64,000 nt of DNA, taken from contig NW_019775487.1 of assembly GCF_001039355.2 (NCBI RefSeq), positions 127,718 through 191,717 on the forward strand. Reading direction: 5' to 3'. The position numbers and the translations under genes are program-made. Below are positions 12,547-26,200 of this stretch, piece by piece (position 1 is the first letter of the stretch; every line of letters starts with the position of its first letter). The notes beneath the pieces are model-generated. The model was not told where the DNA came from. It was given only the letters and a program-made list of their open reading frames with translations, and made no database searches. The DNA comes from Lingula anatina. Lineage: Eukaryota; Brachiopoda; Lingulata; Lingulida; Lingulidae.

Positions 12547-13939
12547 CTTTAGTAAAACTTGTTCGGCAGGTGGTTAACGAGATGAGGATCCATACATTGA
12601 TAGACTCTGAAATAAAAAGACATTTAATGATTTGTACATTTGTAACTATCAAATTGCATGTGAACTCGTTAAGAGCATGAATGATTCAACGCTTGGGTTA
12701 TGAGTTATGCATGGAAAGATGATTATGAAACGGCGTAACAATAGGATTGATTACCAAGCATATAATACTATAGTAATCAGGTAAATTATGCATACTAATG
12801 ACTTGTTCTCGACTTTGTTGTCCGACTCCAACTTGTTTGTTTTCTAGATGCATTTCAAGTGAACTCATGTACCTTAACACATTTACATAACATAATACAA
12901 AACCAAAAACACATACGGCAAGCCACGCATAAACTCCATAAAGTTATAAAGTTACTCTTTATGTTTGTCACAGAAAAAAACGACGAAAGTGATCGCATTT
13001 TAACATGAGGAATGGTGTGGATTTGTATAACAATCGGCGCAGCATTCACTGAAAGGTGCATGTCCACCAATAAGTAAATATTTTACCCTTCAATAAAACA
13101 AAGACTGGCCTACCATGAGAATGGCATTCCCTCTCTCTCTCTCTCTCTCTGAAGTGGGGGAAGCACAATTGAGTGTTCGTTGGTAAAATAAGACATTTGT
13201 TTTCTAGAAATAGTACTTTTAAGCTTAAAAGCAACACCTCAAAGAGCTCCTCAGCCACGCTAGAATTCCACAGTGTCCGCTCATTCATTACATAGTAACT
13301 GACAAGTGTATGGGAAAGACAACGGTAATGATGATTCCACTGTCAATAGGCAACAAGCACATCTTGAAAAAAAGAACGCTGGTTTGGGCGGTGTGGGAAA
13401 ATGATTTATCACTTGGAAAAAAAACGAAAAGAAGTCTCTTTTGAGTCCTGTCGCCCCATATTTGATTCTTACGGACGTCTGCACTTTTAGAGCCTAAAGG
13501 AATACGAAACGTCGCCTTTTATGGTTTACTTGTCTAAAAAATAACAATCACATAAATATAGTTCTTGCCAAGCGTTGAACCTCGAGGAAAGCGCTTTTGT
13601 CAGCTTCATATGAAGTGTCATCCATGGCGAGTCGACCGACTTTTTTTCAAGAACTTTCATTTTAAAATTGAGTATACGGTTGTACGCGACTACAAGTGTA
13701 CCGTTAGTATTTAAATATTTTTTTAAAAATTCAAAGTGTGGCATTAAAATATCGCTCGAACCACCTTGACTAGGTCTTGCATGCATAATTTGATCCGTTC
13801 TTTTACTTAAAGAATGTATTATGATGATGGCAACCGATGGACTAAACAAGGAAGGTTAAGAGTTGACATTGTCACTATAATGACAATTATAGTAAAAACG
13901 TAACCTGTAATCAAGAAAAAAATAAAATGTACCTAAAAA
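12072..13939. repeat. Direct repeat unit 1 (1.87 kb) covering the GPCR 5' half and upstream flank
   Basis: This block and 13941-15808 are almost identical (period 1869 bp), including non-coding sequence and simple repeats. The differences noticed are a single base near the left edge (GACAGACTT versus GACAAACTT) and one near an A/T run at about 13721. A lone N at 13940 separates them. Confidence 0.9.
12547..12605 (-). other. 5' UTR part of the GPCR coding exon, with splice acceptor
   Basis: On the minus strand CTTTTTATTTCAG ends at 12606, immediately before about 59 bases leading to the ATG. This is a strong acceptor, so the receptor probably has an upstream non-coding exon. The first exon and the promoter were not identified. 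Confidence 0.6.
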
Positions 13940-13940
13940 N

Positions 13941-14415
13941 CGGTCGCCGTGGCTATTTTGGCCTTGGAAATTGTTGACAAACTTCGGACGCGGTGAGGCA
14001 TCTTAACAGCAATGTATCGATCAACAGTTACAACAACTACCAGCCAAACGGCCGCTGTCTGGAAGGTCATTCCAAGCGGCCATATCCACGTGTCCATGAT
14101 ATAGCCTATCTCGCTGAAACATTTCAAAAGCCCAGTATTAGGATGAACAGTTGGTAACACCAACAGCAGGGCAATAATAAGAACAAGGTTGTCCATCACC
14201 GCCATGGCACGAAGCAGAAAAAATGTCACCGATCTTTTGGTATCCCGCATTAGAGTAAAAAAGGCTAACGTATTTCCAAGTAACCCCAGCAGACATAGGG
14301 GGGCCGTGATGTAGGCGTTCACCACGAACTGATAGAGGAGAAAATCTGGGTCTTCTCCAGCGATCTGGCTTAAGTTAGAACCCGTGCAATTAAGGGCGTC
14401 CATTCTCTCGTGCAT
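13941..14415 (-). pseudogene. Truncated second copy of the GPCR (first about 158 codons)
   Basis: Encodes the same N-terminus through TM4 as the receptor at 11443-12546 and then stops at the N at 13940. TM5-TM7 are absent, so it could not make a receptor. It also carries the same upstream acceptor. It is best read as an assembly artefact of the adjacent gene. Confidence 0.85.
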
Positions 14416-15808
14416 CTTTAGTAAAACTTGTTCGGCAGGTGGTTAACGAGATGAGGATCCATACATTGATAGACTCTGAAATAAAAAGACATTTAATGAT
14501 TTGTACATTTGTAACTATCAAATTGCATGTGAACTCGTTAAGAGCATGAATGATTCAACGCTTGGGTTATGAGTTATGCATGGAAAGATGATTATGAAAC
14601 GGCGTAACAATAGGATTGATTACCAAGCATATAATACTATAGTAATCAGGTAAATTATGCATACTAATGACTTGTTCTCGACTTTGTTGTCCGACTCCAA
14701 CTTGTTTGTTTTCTAGATGCATTTCAAGTGAACTCATGTACCTTAACACATTTACATAACATAATACAAAACCAAAAACACATACGGCAAGCCACGCATA
14801 AACTCCATAAAGTTATAAAGTTACTCTTTATGTTTGTCACAGAAAAAAACGACGAAAGTGATCGCATTTTAACATGAGGAATGGTGTGGATTTGTATAAC
14901 AATCGGCGCAGCATTCACTGAAAGGTGCATGTCCACCAATAAGTAAATATTTTACCCTTCAATAAAACAAAGACTGGCCTACCATGAGAATGGCATTCCC
15001 TCTCTCTCTCTCTCTCTCTGAAGTGGGGGAAGCACAATTGAGTGTTCGTTGGTAAAATAAGACATTTGTTTTCTAGAAATAGTACTTTTAAGCTTAAAAG
15101 CAACACCTCAAAGAGCTCCTCAGCCACGCTAGAATTCCACAGTGTCCGCTCATTCATTACATAGTAACTGACAAGTGTATGGGAAAGACAACGGTAATGA
15201 TGATTCCACTGTCAATAGGCAACAAGCACATCTTGAAAAAAAGAACGCTGGTTTGGGCGGTGTGGGAAAATGATTTATCACTTGGAAAAAAAACGAAAAG
15301 AAGTCTCTTTTGAGTCCTGTCGCCCCATATTTGATTCTTACGGACGTCTGCACTTTTAGAGCCTAAAGGAATACGAAACGTCGCCTTTTATGGTTTACTT
15401 GTCTAAAAAATAACAATCACATAAATATAGTTCTTGCCAAGCGTTGAACCTCGAGGAAAGCGCTTTTGTCAGCTTCATATGAAGTGTCATCCATGGCGAG
15501 TCGACCGACTTTTTTTCAAGAACTTTCATTTTAAAATTGAGTATACGGTTGTACGCGACTACAAGTGTACCGTTAGTATTTAAATATTTTTTAAAAAATT
15601 CAAAGTGTGGCATTAAAATATCGCTCGAACCACCTTGACTAGGTCTTGCATGCATAATTTGATCCGTTCTTTTACTTAAAGAATGTATTATGATGATGGC
15701 AACCGATGGACTAAACAAGGAAGGTTAAGAGTTGACATTGTCACTATAATGACAATTATAGTAAAAACGTAACCTGTAATCAAGAAAAAAATAAAATGTA
15801 CCTAAAAA
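13941..15808. repeat. Direct repeat unit 2 (1.87 kb), likely a misassembled haplotype copy
   Basis: Begins abruptly in the middle of the receptor coding sequence and runs to the same flanking sequence as unit 1, then continues into unique DNA at 15809. Near-perfect identity over non-coding DNA plus a single-N join argue for an uncollapsed allele rather than an old duplication; a very recent tandem duplication is the alternative. Confidence 0.8.
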
Positions 15809-18800
15809 ATAAACAAACCTGGTAATATAGTCAATACATTACATTTCCAAATATCAAACGCCATGGTTTTTCTACATTACAGGTATAACCCCCTCGAAGT
15901 CAAATGGCGGCCTTCTTTATCTCTCTCTGCCACCCCTAGAACCCTCCGATACTGGAAGGATGCTTCTCGGATGCCATCTGGCCCCTTTGTAATGGCACAC
16001 TTTGGTTACACCCCCTCTCCACCCCCCTCTCCCCCCACCAGGCCTCAAAACGTGTCACCCGGAACAAGATCACGAGGAGAAGAATGTCGTCACACTTCAG
16101 CAACCACCTGGCTGTTACCTTGCAGACACACCTCGTGGTCTAGAGACAGTGTAACTTCTTGGGCGTTATAGTATTTATTTCGGTATCTTTTAACGTTACC
16201 AACAGCACGTAAAGTACATATAGAAACGTGCTGCATGTTTTACTAATAAACGTGTGGTTTACACGTATAGTTATTCTGTCAGCCCTCACGTTCTGTGGCA
16301 ATAAAAACGATTTACTCTCGCCCACAAAGATGCATTTTCTTGTGTAGGATATCAATGTTTTAGCCTATTTGAACCTTCGATAATTAAGAATATCTTATAT
16401 ATAAACGCTTACCTGTACGTTGATACATATATCAAGAATAGATCCCAGTCACAATCTCTCCTATTGAATATCTTTATTTACGGATACATTAAACATTAGG
16501 TTTCCTGTGCTTTGTGATCTCTAAGGACACTTTTGAGCTACGCTTACCTTTGCTTTATTTTGTTTCCAACGCGTTTTTAGGCACTTCAACGGTTTCAGCG
16601 GTGGCGAAAGTTGTGACGTGAATGCATTTCTAGAAAGGCATACACCATGCTCCTAAACTTCACACAGTTAGTCAGACCATGCGTATGGGAATGTTTGAAA
16701 AATTAGAACATACCTTGCGATATCCGCAGTTACCTGAAAGGCACGTCCCGAGACAAAAAGCACCCCATTTTTTACGTGACATAGATTCTTTCATTCCATG
16801 CTCTCATCTCACCTTTTTCATCTGTGTACTCTGCTGTTTGTTCGGAACGATCAACGAAAATATATACTGCAGCTGAATGGGAATGTCGATATGGTGATGC
16901 ATGATTATCTTTTCTTCCTGTATCCAATTGTTACCAAAAACTCAGAACGCAGTCTATCCCACTACTCATCTATCATCTGTCAACTTTCACCTGCCCTCAT
17001 CAATTTTCCAGTTGTGTTAAAAATTGCTCTTTTTGGATTTAGAAAATGTCAATGTCCTCGAAGTACCGTCCGATATACTGACACAAAACGATCTTCCTGG
17101 TTTGACTGAAGTTGCATGTACATCCCCATTAGAAGCCAGTCGTGTAACTTGTGTAACCAGAAACGAATGTCATTAATTTCCCTTCAACTCCCTCTATCGG
17201 AAGATTCTCAAGTTATAGTACAGGGAATCGAGGCAGCTCGAAACGCAAACATTGTTACGTTTTGTTTAATGCTACACTGAAAAAATAGTGACAAAAAGTA
17301 ATGAGGGGTGTATCTGTTTTGCGGTCTTTCTGGGGATATTGAGAACTGTAATAGCAACAGTTACAAAGATGGATATCGTTACGTTATAGCCAAGGCCGGT
17401 AGGAGATTTCCATTTAGATGCCGCTCATGAAGTAATAGTGCATGGCACTAATGTGATCAATTCTGGGAAACAGAAGCACGAAATCGAATATGTAGCCAAT
17501 GTTTTGGCAGGCTAGACGCACAGAAGTATTCAAATAAAAATGTTTAACCGATTTTGCCCTATCTGCCATGCCATTTGTGCACATACATGTAATGGGTTTA
17601 TTATGGGCCGAGAGCGGCGCTTTGACCAGTGATCTAAATACTCGGTTGATAACCCCAGCGTCTCTCGTTAACCCTTGAAGTGATCAAAATGCAAAGAAAA
17701 TGGCTTGAGATGTCTGGGAATGATCATTGTCTTCACTTTCGGCCCATAGAAAGTGACCATCTTCTTTATATTTTTAAAAGTCATTCAGCCATTGGAACCG
17801 CTCCAGCGGAACCACATGCTACAGCTGAGAGAAGAGGTGATTCTCTAATAGATTCCGACACCAAGTGTGGATAAAACAGCAACTGCTACTTTTTTCAGGT
17901 TCCAGGGGTTTTAGTGAAAAGGGATTCGACTATGTAGGGTCTCCTCAAGCCAAAAATAATAATGCCTAAGTGAGTCTGTGCCCTGAAGTTCATAATTAAC
18001 TGGGAACCTGCCCCCCATAACGTCAGCATGCCCCTGCCAGAACCGACACAGCCCTGCTGATGACTTTAAGGTGGTTTTCACTGAATTGCGAAAGTGGCCG
18101 AAACCCAAGGTCATTAGATATAAGGGTTATGAAAATCTTGATACTTGACACAGAATCAGTCTAGTTGTTATGAAGACGTTTAGACTTGTACTGCATGCTG
18201 TTTATACATGTATCAGAGAGTATGACATGAAAACTTAGTGAATACTTGAAAGGCATTCAGATAGACAAGTGTCTCAGCAAAGAAAAATATTAACTTATGA
18301 CTTATCAGTAATTAATGTATCATCACCAAAACCTAATCACTTTTAAGTTAACCCTGTTCTGAACTATACTTAAAATTTCGTCAAAATACACCTTTTTTAA
18401 GCTAAGTTATTGGCGAACAACCAGAGGTGAAAACATTCTTGCCAGCGGTAGATGTGCGTATTTTCTTATCTTGGGCTACCGTTTTGTAATATAATGTTCT
18501 GCGCGACTTTTTATGCAGAATAAAAATGAATTAATTGATACCGATATCGACGAATTCATACAAACCGTAATTATACACAGCACTCATTTGTGATGGAAAT
18601 ATTTACCATTTACCATTTTGATGTATAGACGTGAACCAAACAAAAATTAGAATCATCAATTTTTCAATGTTAACAATGATGTCTTATGGATTCATGCCAG
18701 TCACACGGTGTCAAACCATCATGTTAACTACCTGGTTTTGTGACAGGTAGGTACAGCATGCCAAGAGTTTGTTCATGACAGATACCTGTTGTCAGGTGTT

Positions 18801-19667
18801 TATAACGACTCCAAACAAATTTGAAGAAAATTGCAATTTGTTCTGAATGTAGTTCGTTGCCAATTTATCTCAAAATCTACATGATATAGCTGATAAACCA
18901 CTCAAGCACCAAAAGTTTCTCGGTTTGTGTTAAGATATTTTCAGATCCCATGAGTAGACATTAAGATACCTAGTGCGTCACCAGTCTTGGCGACATTGAG
19001 TAAGGTCGTGTTTTGATTAATTTGACACCAAAACACTGGTTTTGAATATATTCAAGTTCCCAATCTTTATTGAAATCAGAAGGGGGCTGGGGAGGGAGGG
19101 GGGGGTGCCCAAAATGAATCTAACTCACACATCCCACGTCAGTTTCTAAGGGTACTTGCATCTCCTAATCAGTAAAACATTTCTAACAGCGGTATTAATC
19201 ATGTCAACCATAATTACTATTCACTTTGTCTCAGGTTTCGCTCAATTTGTGTGATTCACTCTCATGCTTCTTAGAACGTCACGGTGAGGAGACCGACATT
19301 TTTGTCTTCAATGTAATTATTCTTGATAAGATTCATTTGTGTAAGATAAAAAATGCTGCCAGAACGATCACTTAAAATTGCAGCAGCGAGCAAATGTAAT
19401 TTTTTCCCAAGAATAAGAAATACTGCCCATCTTTCCTAACATTTGGACAAAATGTTTTCTCATTTCAAACTAGAATGTGTCACATAATATTGACGTGGAT
19501 TTCTCTGGTATCAAAAAGCATTAATTTTGATTATCAACAAAGAAGGAATGCATATTTTTGCCACAAGCAAGTAATTTCTTTCTGACAAAAACTATTAACT
19601 CGCTTCGTTTTGAAATGAAATGCACACAGAACCCAGGAAAATGTCAACGAAATCTTACATAGGCCTT
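15809..19667. other. Intergenic, no gene seen
   Basis: AT-rich sequence with short chance frames (16679-17109, 17680-17874 and others). A C-rich stretch lies at about 16010-16040 and a G-rich stretch at about 19080-19110. No motif or splice-bounded exon recognised. Confidence 0.5.
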
Positions 19668-19945
19668 TATTACCTCCGCCAAGGAGGTAATGTTTTCACC
19701 GCTGTTTGTTTGTTTGGCTGTCATCAACATAACTCAGAATGTTATGGACCGATTTTGATGAAATTTTCAGAAACTGTCAGAAGTGAGCCAAGGAACAGAT
19801 GGTTAGTTTTTGGTGGTGATCCGTATCAATAATCAATCAATAATCAATAATAAAAAATATTGAAAATTTAGGGGTGAAAAGGCATTGGATGGAGACTTTG
19901 CTGCCTCGGCGGAGGTCTTCGCTCTCTGAGTGCTTTTCTAGTTTT
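19668..19945 (+). repeat. Dispersed interspersed repeat of the 'CCTCCGCCAAGGAGGT' type
   Basis: Starts with TTACCTCCGCCAAGGAGGTA, followed by a GTTTGTTTGTTTGG tract, a TATGGACCGATTTTGATGAA block and TTTTGGTGGTGATCCG, and ends GGCGGAGGTCTTCGCTCTCT with GAGTGCTTTTCTAGTT. From memory this order of blocks matches a short repeat seen widely in marine invertebrate and other genomes. The partial open frame over it is not a gene. Confidence 0.65.
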
Positions 19946-20437
19946 GTTTCTACAATAGCACACGCTGTGGTGATTTCAGCAAGTTTGACGGCCATTTGTG
20001 AGCCAAATTGATGTTTCTCTTTCGTTTTTACTGCCTTATTTACAAAATATCTCACCTGTGCAGGTAAATGCCGTCCCTATCTAGCGGAGCACTTCCGCAG
20101 ATTCACAATTTTCCAAATTTCTTCTCCACATACTTTTGGCTCGTGATAATAACGGTGCTTTTTTATCATTTCAAAATCGGAATATTTACACAGTATCGTA
20201 CTAAGCAATTACGAGAAAATAATTTTTCTGACAGATATTGGATTTCTTATTTCCCTAAAGACATCCGTTATACAGTGTTGCATCTTTGTTGCAAAAAATG
20301 ATTAAAACTCCCTGGGTAACAGAACAGGAAGCTACCACTGCTGTAAATTTGGATTAAACTCATGATTTCCTAGTGGAACCATACAAACACACATTGACTT
20401 TATCAGAAGAAAATAGCTTAATTTGACCCCCCATCTA

Positions 20438-20439
<2 letters not shown>
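19946..20439. other. Intergenic, no gene seen
   Basis: AT-rich, no recognisable feature. Confidence 0.5.

Positions 20440-20493
<54 letters not shown>
20440..20493. repeat. (CA)n microsatellite
   Basis: About 54 bp of uninterrupted CA dinucleotides. Confidence 0.95.
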
Positions 20494-20495
<2 letters not shown>

Positions 20496-22994
20496 TCAAG
20501 ATGCCTAGATTACCAAAGTAACTTTGTCCCCAAGAAACAGCTGTATGATCATATTTACGAAGCAACTGATACTTACATTTATAAATTAACTGATATGTTG
20601 TAAAACATTGTGACTGCAAGGACAACTCTTATGCGTTATACAAAACGCATCAAAACCAAAATCAACGCAGGTTAACTTGACAAAAATATCTTATATGGTT
20701 GTTGGGCAGTGTTGAGAAGAGTTGGGAAGGGGGAAAAAAGGGGGGGATTTGCCATTACCTTTGCGTGAATACTTTTCCTTATTAAAACAATTGATCGCTA
20801 ACCAAATGACCACACTTTGCACGCTCTCGGTTTAAGCACACATAGAGGTTAGCCAGTCACTGATAATTGAGCAAAATTCCCTCAGACAAGTCATTATCTT
20901 TTACACTCCATCTTCTTGACTAGTCTGTCCAATTGATTAGTCCAAACTCCCCGATGACCTGAAACTGAAGTTCTTCTAAATTGTATAAATGAGCATGTAA
21001 TAAACATCAGCGCAAAACCCCGCAAGACTTTAATGGCAATGGTCAACTTCCTCATTATCTATTGTATATAACATCTTCTCAAAGAGGAAGTAATAAGAAG
21101 AAACTGGATTGCCTTTCCAACCTTTTGCCACTAATATGCAAATACAAAAATTTGTCTCCAGAGGTTCGCTTCCAATAATTGCGATTCACCCCAAGATACA
21201 TTCAAACCTAGTTTCTGAAACAATGCCGCCAACTTTGTTACATAGTATTTATAAAAAGAGGGGGGCCCACCCAAAGCCCTGCCCGCCTTCTTGAAAATAA
21301 TTAATAAATAAAAATGATTGGAGAAAAAACAGTGGACACACTTGCTTCATATTCTTCGAGATCCTCTAAATAACTCAAAACTTAAAAATACATAACAGTA
21401 AATTGGAAACAATGAAGGCCTAACTTACACTTTGCTGTTTTCCATATCATGCTTTTCTTAATAATTTGACACAATGGGTATAGAATTTAATTGATCCTTC
21501 GTTTTTATCTTACAATATTTATTTGGCATTCTCCAACAGGCAAGAATAATCTAACATGACTGCCCGCTATTCATTCCCGGAACTGGTTTTCTTCTCTGCT
21601 CTGATCTCTATCAATAATGGGACGTTTTTATCTAGAAATTTCCCAACTAGGGATAATAAAGAAATAGCATCAATGTACGAATAACCCCCAAAAGCTCTTT
21701 ATGTGGACCACATATCTGGTGGAAAAATGCATTAGTCCAGTGAATACGTCTGTTGGTTTGTTAAATTGATCTTTCATATGCATTTGCAGGCTAATCACGT
21801 GGATGTTGGCGGCTACAAAATGAACAAACATCTCTAGAAATTTTGACGTGTTTATTTTCATTACAATCGCATGACCAGTAGATATCTTCTTAAACTGAAT
21901 TGAACCTTGCGGAAGCACAAAGTAATTAAGATGTATACCTGTCATTGTAGAATGCAATTAACACTGGCCACGCTGGTGCGTAAATCGGTAGAAAGTAACT
22001 GTTTTCCAGTCCTCTTGAATATTATTGCAAATGTCGTTATGCACATGCAGCGAATGCGTATGTGTGTTTTACAGATGGTTGCATTTGGTAGCAATAGTGA
22101 ATGTCGGACACAGGATAGGCCCTATATGCTAAAATTGTTTTGGGTATTTTGCAGTATTAGTTTGTGAAATACATTTGGCATGTATTTTTTCTCTCCTGTT
22201 AGATTTAGTATTGAGCCTTTATCTTCCATTTTGTTTGGAGGTGAGGGGGGGGGGGATAAATAAGTTTTAGCTACGATAGTAATAGTCTCTTGTTTTATGT
22301 CTATTCCTTAAATGAATCTGTAATTGGAATTCTATCTCTGCGCTAACATATAAAGCTATCATATGACCATTACCTACATACTGACTTAAATATTGATACC
22401 CGGGAAGACTGACAATTTACTCTTTGATATTTCTAATAAGTAATGAAAAAAATGCAAAAGAAGAAGGTAACAGACATCGGTCTAGGCTTGATTTATATTA
22501 AATCACAGAAGACTTAGTCCCTCATTCCAGAGAAAATTACATTTTAATACCAGGGGTAATCCCGTTCTGATTGGTTACTAGCGAGCCCAGTTTGCGGGGT
22601 CATGTGCAGATGAGGATTGAATTAAGTCAGCGATGACATGCGACTTGAAATTGGACTTGCTTGTATTGAATGGGCGGTCCCTTTGAGTTCAATGTGATAT
22701 GGGATTTGAATAAGAAAAATTACACTTACAAATTTCCTGAGGTAAACAAACCAAGCCAATGTGTTGATTTACATGTACAAACCAGCAAAAGAAGCAAACT
22801 ACGCTTTTTGTTTCGCTTCTTTTAAGTCTTTAAAAAATTAATTTTGTCGTCAGTCACTGACAACATCAACATCGTGTGCAAAATTAGCCTTTCCAAACAT
22901 AGCGGGACATTTGCTAATGTAAGTGTAACCCCCAATTAAGGATGCAAAATGGTGACTATACATGTATAGTCCCGTGTCAAGTACAAGATCCATG
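20494..22994. other. Intergenic, no gene seen
   Basis: AT-rich sequence with poly-G runs near 20740 and 22245. Short frames (21109-21294, 21670-22167) have no recognisable motif. Confidence 0.5.
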
Positions 22995-23245
22995 CAGTGG
23001 CGAATTTAGAGGGGGGGGGGGGGGGGGGTCAGGGGTGTCGGGGTGTGTGTGTGTCCTGACCCCTCTTTCGATTTCTGGTCCCCTCTTGAAATTAGTATTT
23101 TTACTAGCTGAATCATAGTTCTTAACCGTACTAAAAATATTCAGGGCCCGCTGAAGGGCCCCGAACCCCACGCCAAGGGGGGGGGGGGGGGGGGTCGGCT
23201 TTGGATCCGCGGACCCCCCTTCAAATAATCTTGAATCCGCCCCTG
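22995..23245. mobile_element. hAT-like MITE, G-rich family, copy 2, with 8-bp target duplication
   Basis: Begins CAGTGGCGAATTTAGAGG and ends GAATCCGCCCCTG (inverted relation). It is flanked by GATCCATG (22987-22994) and GGTCCATG (23246-23253), an 8-bp duplication with one mismatch. The interior carries two G runs and phrases shared with the copies at 27948 and 30876 (for example CCCCTCTTGAAATTAG and AGCTGAATCATAGTTCT). The Pro-rich frame across it is not coding. Confidence 0.75.
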
Positions 23246-23253
23246 GGTCCATG

Positions 23254-26200
23254 GGTGTGAGTGGATCATTTTTATAAAACCATCGTTACATATATCCCAT
23301 CATGATATCAATTAGAAGTATCAATCAGCGACGTACTTGCATGTAGGTTTCAAGGAAAGATCAAAACGCTATCATTTTGGACTGCTTAATTTTTAAATCT
23401 CATCTCGGACTCACCTACGTTAACGCTAGGACCTCGTGTGTTTGTACGCCACCCTTTACTAAAACCACATGTACAGATTGGTTGTTACTACATATTCACA
23501 GATATGTATCTGGATAATTCTGTACAATATTCTGTAGAAGGCAAAGGAATCCATTTGTATAGTACATGTATTAAAATACAACATTAGTATTGTTGCATTC
23601 TCATAACTATTTCTTTCAGATCTACAATGACGTCTGTTACAATTATTTTTTCGTTGCATCTAGCTAAGATTACAAAAACACTTGTCCAAAGTTAGATAAT
23701 TATCTGGTGTCTGGTCTTACCTGGGATCTGAAGGAATAGAAGACTCTCGGGTGCCGGTTACCTGGGGAAATCACGGTAATTAGTAAGAATAAGAATGATG
23801 CGTCTAAGCATGGACAAATGACTTATACTGTTTTCTACAGTGTCTGAGTATGATCCCTGGAAAATGGCGGAAAATTGATGATAATACGTTTGACAAGTAC
23901 ATAAATAATTTAAGAGAAATATAAGGTTAAAGCAAATCTAATTTCTTCCAGAAATACGCAATTTTCCCTACCCGGGAATTAAGGCTCGAGCCGTCCCTTG
24001 ACTTGAATGGGATGTTTTGAGCCACTTTTCGTTAAATTATTAATTCTAAATAACTCCACAGTCATTTATACCGCTATGTTTCCCTAACATTTAAGAAGGA
24101 AGTATGGACATCAGGTGGTGTTATTTGAGATTCCGCAATCTATATACCATCTTTAAATCATTAGGAAAATTCGATTTTGGTTGTAACTGAATTAGCATCA
24201 CTTAGGTTCAGACCCGTAAAACACTTCAAGAGTCGTTTCTATTTATACACAGTGCCAATTGCAGGAGAAATTTAAAAGCACAGCTTTGTCTCTGGCTGTC
24301 AGAAATGCAGGGCAGTCGTAGCGTGTAAGGTGTATTGTTTACCGTATTATGAAGAATGCAATAAGAGATAAAAACAAAAACAGTTTAAATAAAAAAGTCG
24401 TTGAAAAAAGTTAATGTTTAACTTTGGGAACCCTCCTTGTTTTCTGAGCCTTAGGTCCTACGCACGCCAACTTCTTAATTGCCTACATGTAGATCTGGCA
24501 TCCTCCTTCACGCACCGTTACTACCCTACATAAGTTAACGATGTGGTGATCGAAGTAACGGTTTGGGGGAGAAACGATCCCATGATAAAATTATCTCTAC
24601 TGGGGGTGGACGGGAGAAGGTGGGGGGGGGGGGGGGTGTTGGATATGGACACATAGAAAAAATGACTTTGAGGATTTTTCAGACGCGTTCCTAATACTTT
24701 TTACAGATCTGTCAAACATTATTTTTGTGATCGGCGCGGTAAACTTCAAATAAATTAGATGCGACATGTATAGAAATTTACAAACGAAAAGCTGAGCGGT
24801 CGCGGTTCAGGCTAACAGAATAAAGTTACTCGTAAAATTATGATATTATATCAGAACCAGTAGACCTATAACCAGTATTTTACATACGCTATGCTGTGCA
24901 CATGAAATTTACAGATGAAACGAAGAGTCCAAGCTAAGTATTTCCAGCACGTTTACCTTAACGTTGAGCCAATCAATGTTGTATAAATAAATATGACATA
25001 TCTAGTTTGCTAAAATCGACCAAATTACCATAGGAGATAATTATTTTGAATAATTTTGATTCTCCAATTTACTACTTCCAAGCAGGGATCACTCAAGACA
25101 GTCAAAAGATAGTCAAGCGAAATAACGACAGTCTAGCGACGGCACAACGAAGAAGAATTGATTTTTTTTTAAATAAAAAATCCTTATCAATTTTTCTGGT
25201 GTTTTTTTTTCCTAGAGGGACAACGCTTTTTATTTGAAAGTACATAAACAACTTACCTGAACATGAAAACTAATAATTTTTGATAATTTTTAACAGATAA
25301 GGTCCATAGATAAATTTTGCCAAAATAATCCAAATTAACAGCTCCGGATTAACCCCGCCCCTGTCAGACATCTTTTTGAATCGCGCGCGTAACCTTTGCT
25401 TCTTCACTTTCGGCCTTACATCCGGGTACTTACCGCAAGTAAGGCTAATACTCTGTGTTACGTACTCACGAGGCTATATAAGGTTTATATATCCATGTTC
25501 TGGAAAACTGTGTCTTCCGTCGCACCTTCTACAATATACAATGTAATTCGCATTTTTCAAGTTTTTTTTTTTAATCAGTTCACTCACCAGTTTGATAACC
25601 TTTTATATCTTTTTGGATGAAATAACGCCAGGCATTCGTGCATCCTCAGTCAGTGCTAATTACGCGCTAATTGTAAAAAGTCACGAAGGTAAGTGTAACA
25701 CAGGGTGTGTTGGGACCTTATCGGCGTATTTCACGTGCAGGTACCGAAAACTGAGGCAAGCGGAATCCGGAAGTCCGTATTCGACCTCCTTGACGGCCTT
25801 TTTAATTTCCCCAGATTTGTTAGTCAGTAAAGAGGGATTTAAAGTTGATTATTCTGAGATAAATATCAAGGATAATTCCCACTGAAGTGCTGCAGATCGT
25901 ATGAAATAATCTTAACTGACTTACCATAGTTTATTCTTATTATTCGACTCCTAACTTTCAGATTTACGTAAGTATCCAGGCAATTTATGACCGTTATAAA
26001 CCTCGTTATAATCATTAGATGTTTCATGGGATTTACACATATTCTGGGGAGAACAAATTTCAAAATCTCATAAATTGCAACATGAATTTACTAAATCAGC
26101 AAAATGCATGTTATTCACTGTAAGCCTGCGTAATTATAGGGATACTAAATATGATTTAGGTTTGACTTGATCGGTGTTCATTTTTGTCTCGGATGAATTC

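Noticed and set aside
12855-13849. Minus-strand frames upstream of the GPCR, repeated at 14724-15718
   Set aside because: Their conservation between the two units reflects near-identity of the whole 1.87-kb block. They have no recognisable motif and one is largely a GA/CT repeat.
13941-14415. Second GPCR gene (tandem paralogue)
   Set aside because: Stops at a lone N with no TM5-7, and is almost identical to the adjacent gene including non-coding flank; an assembly duplicate is more likely.
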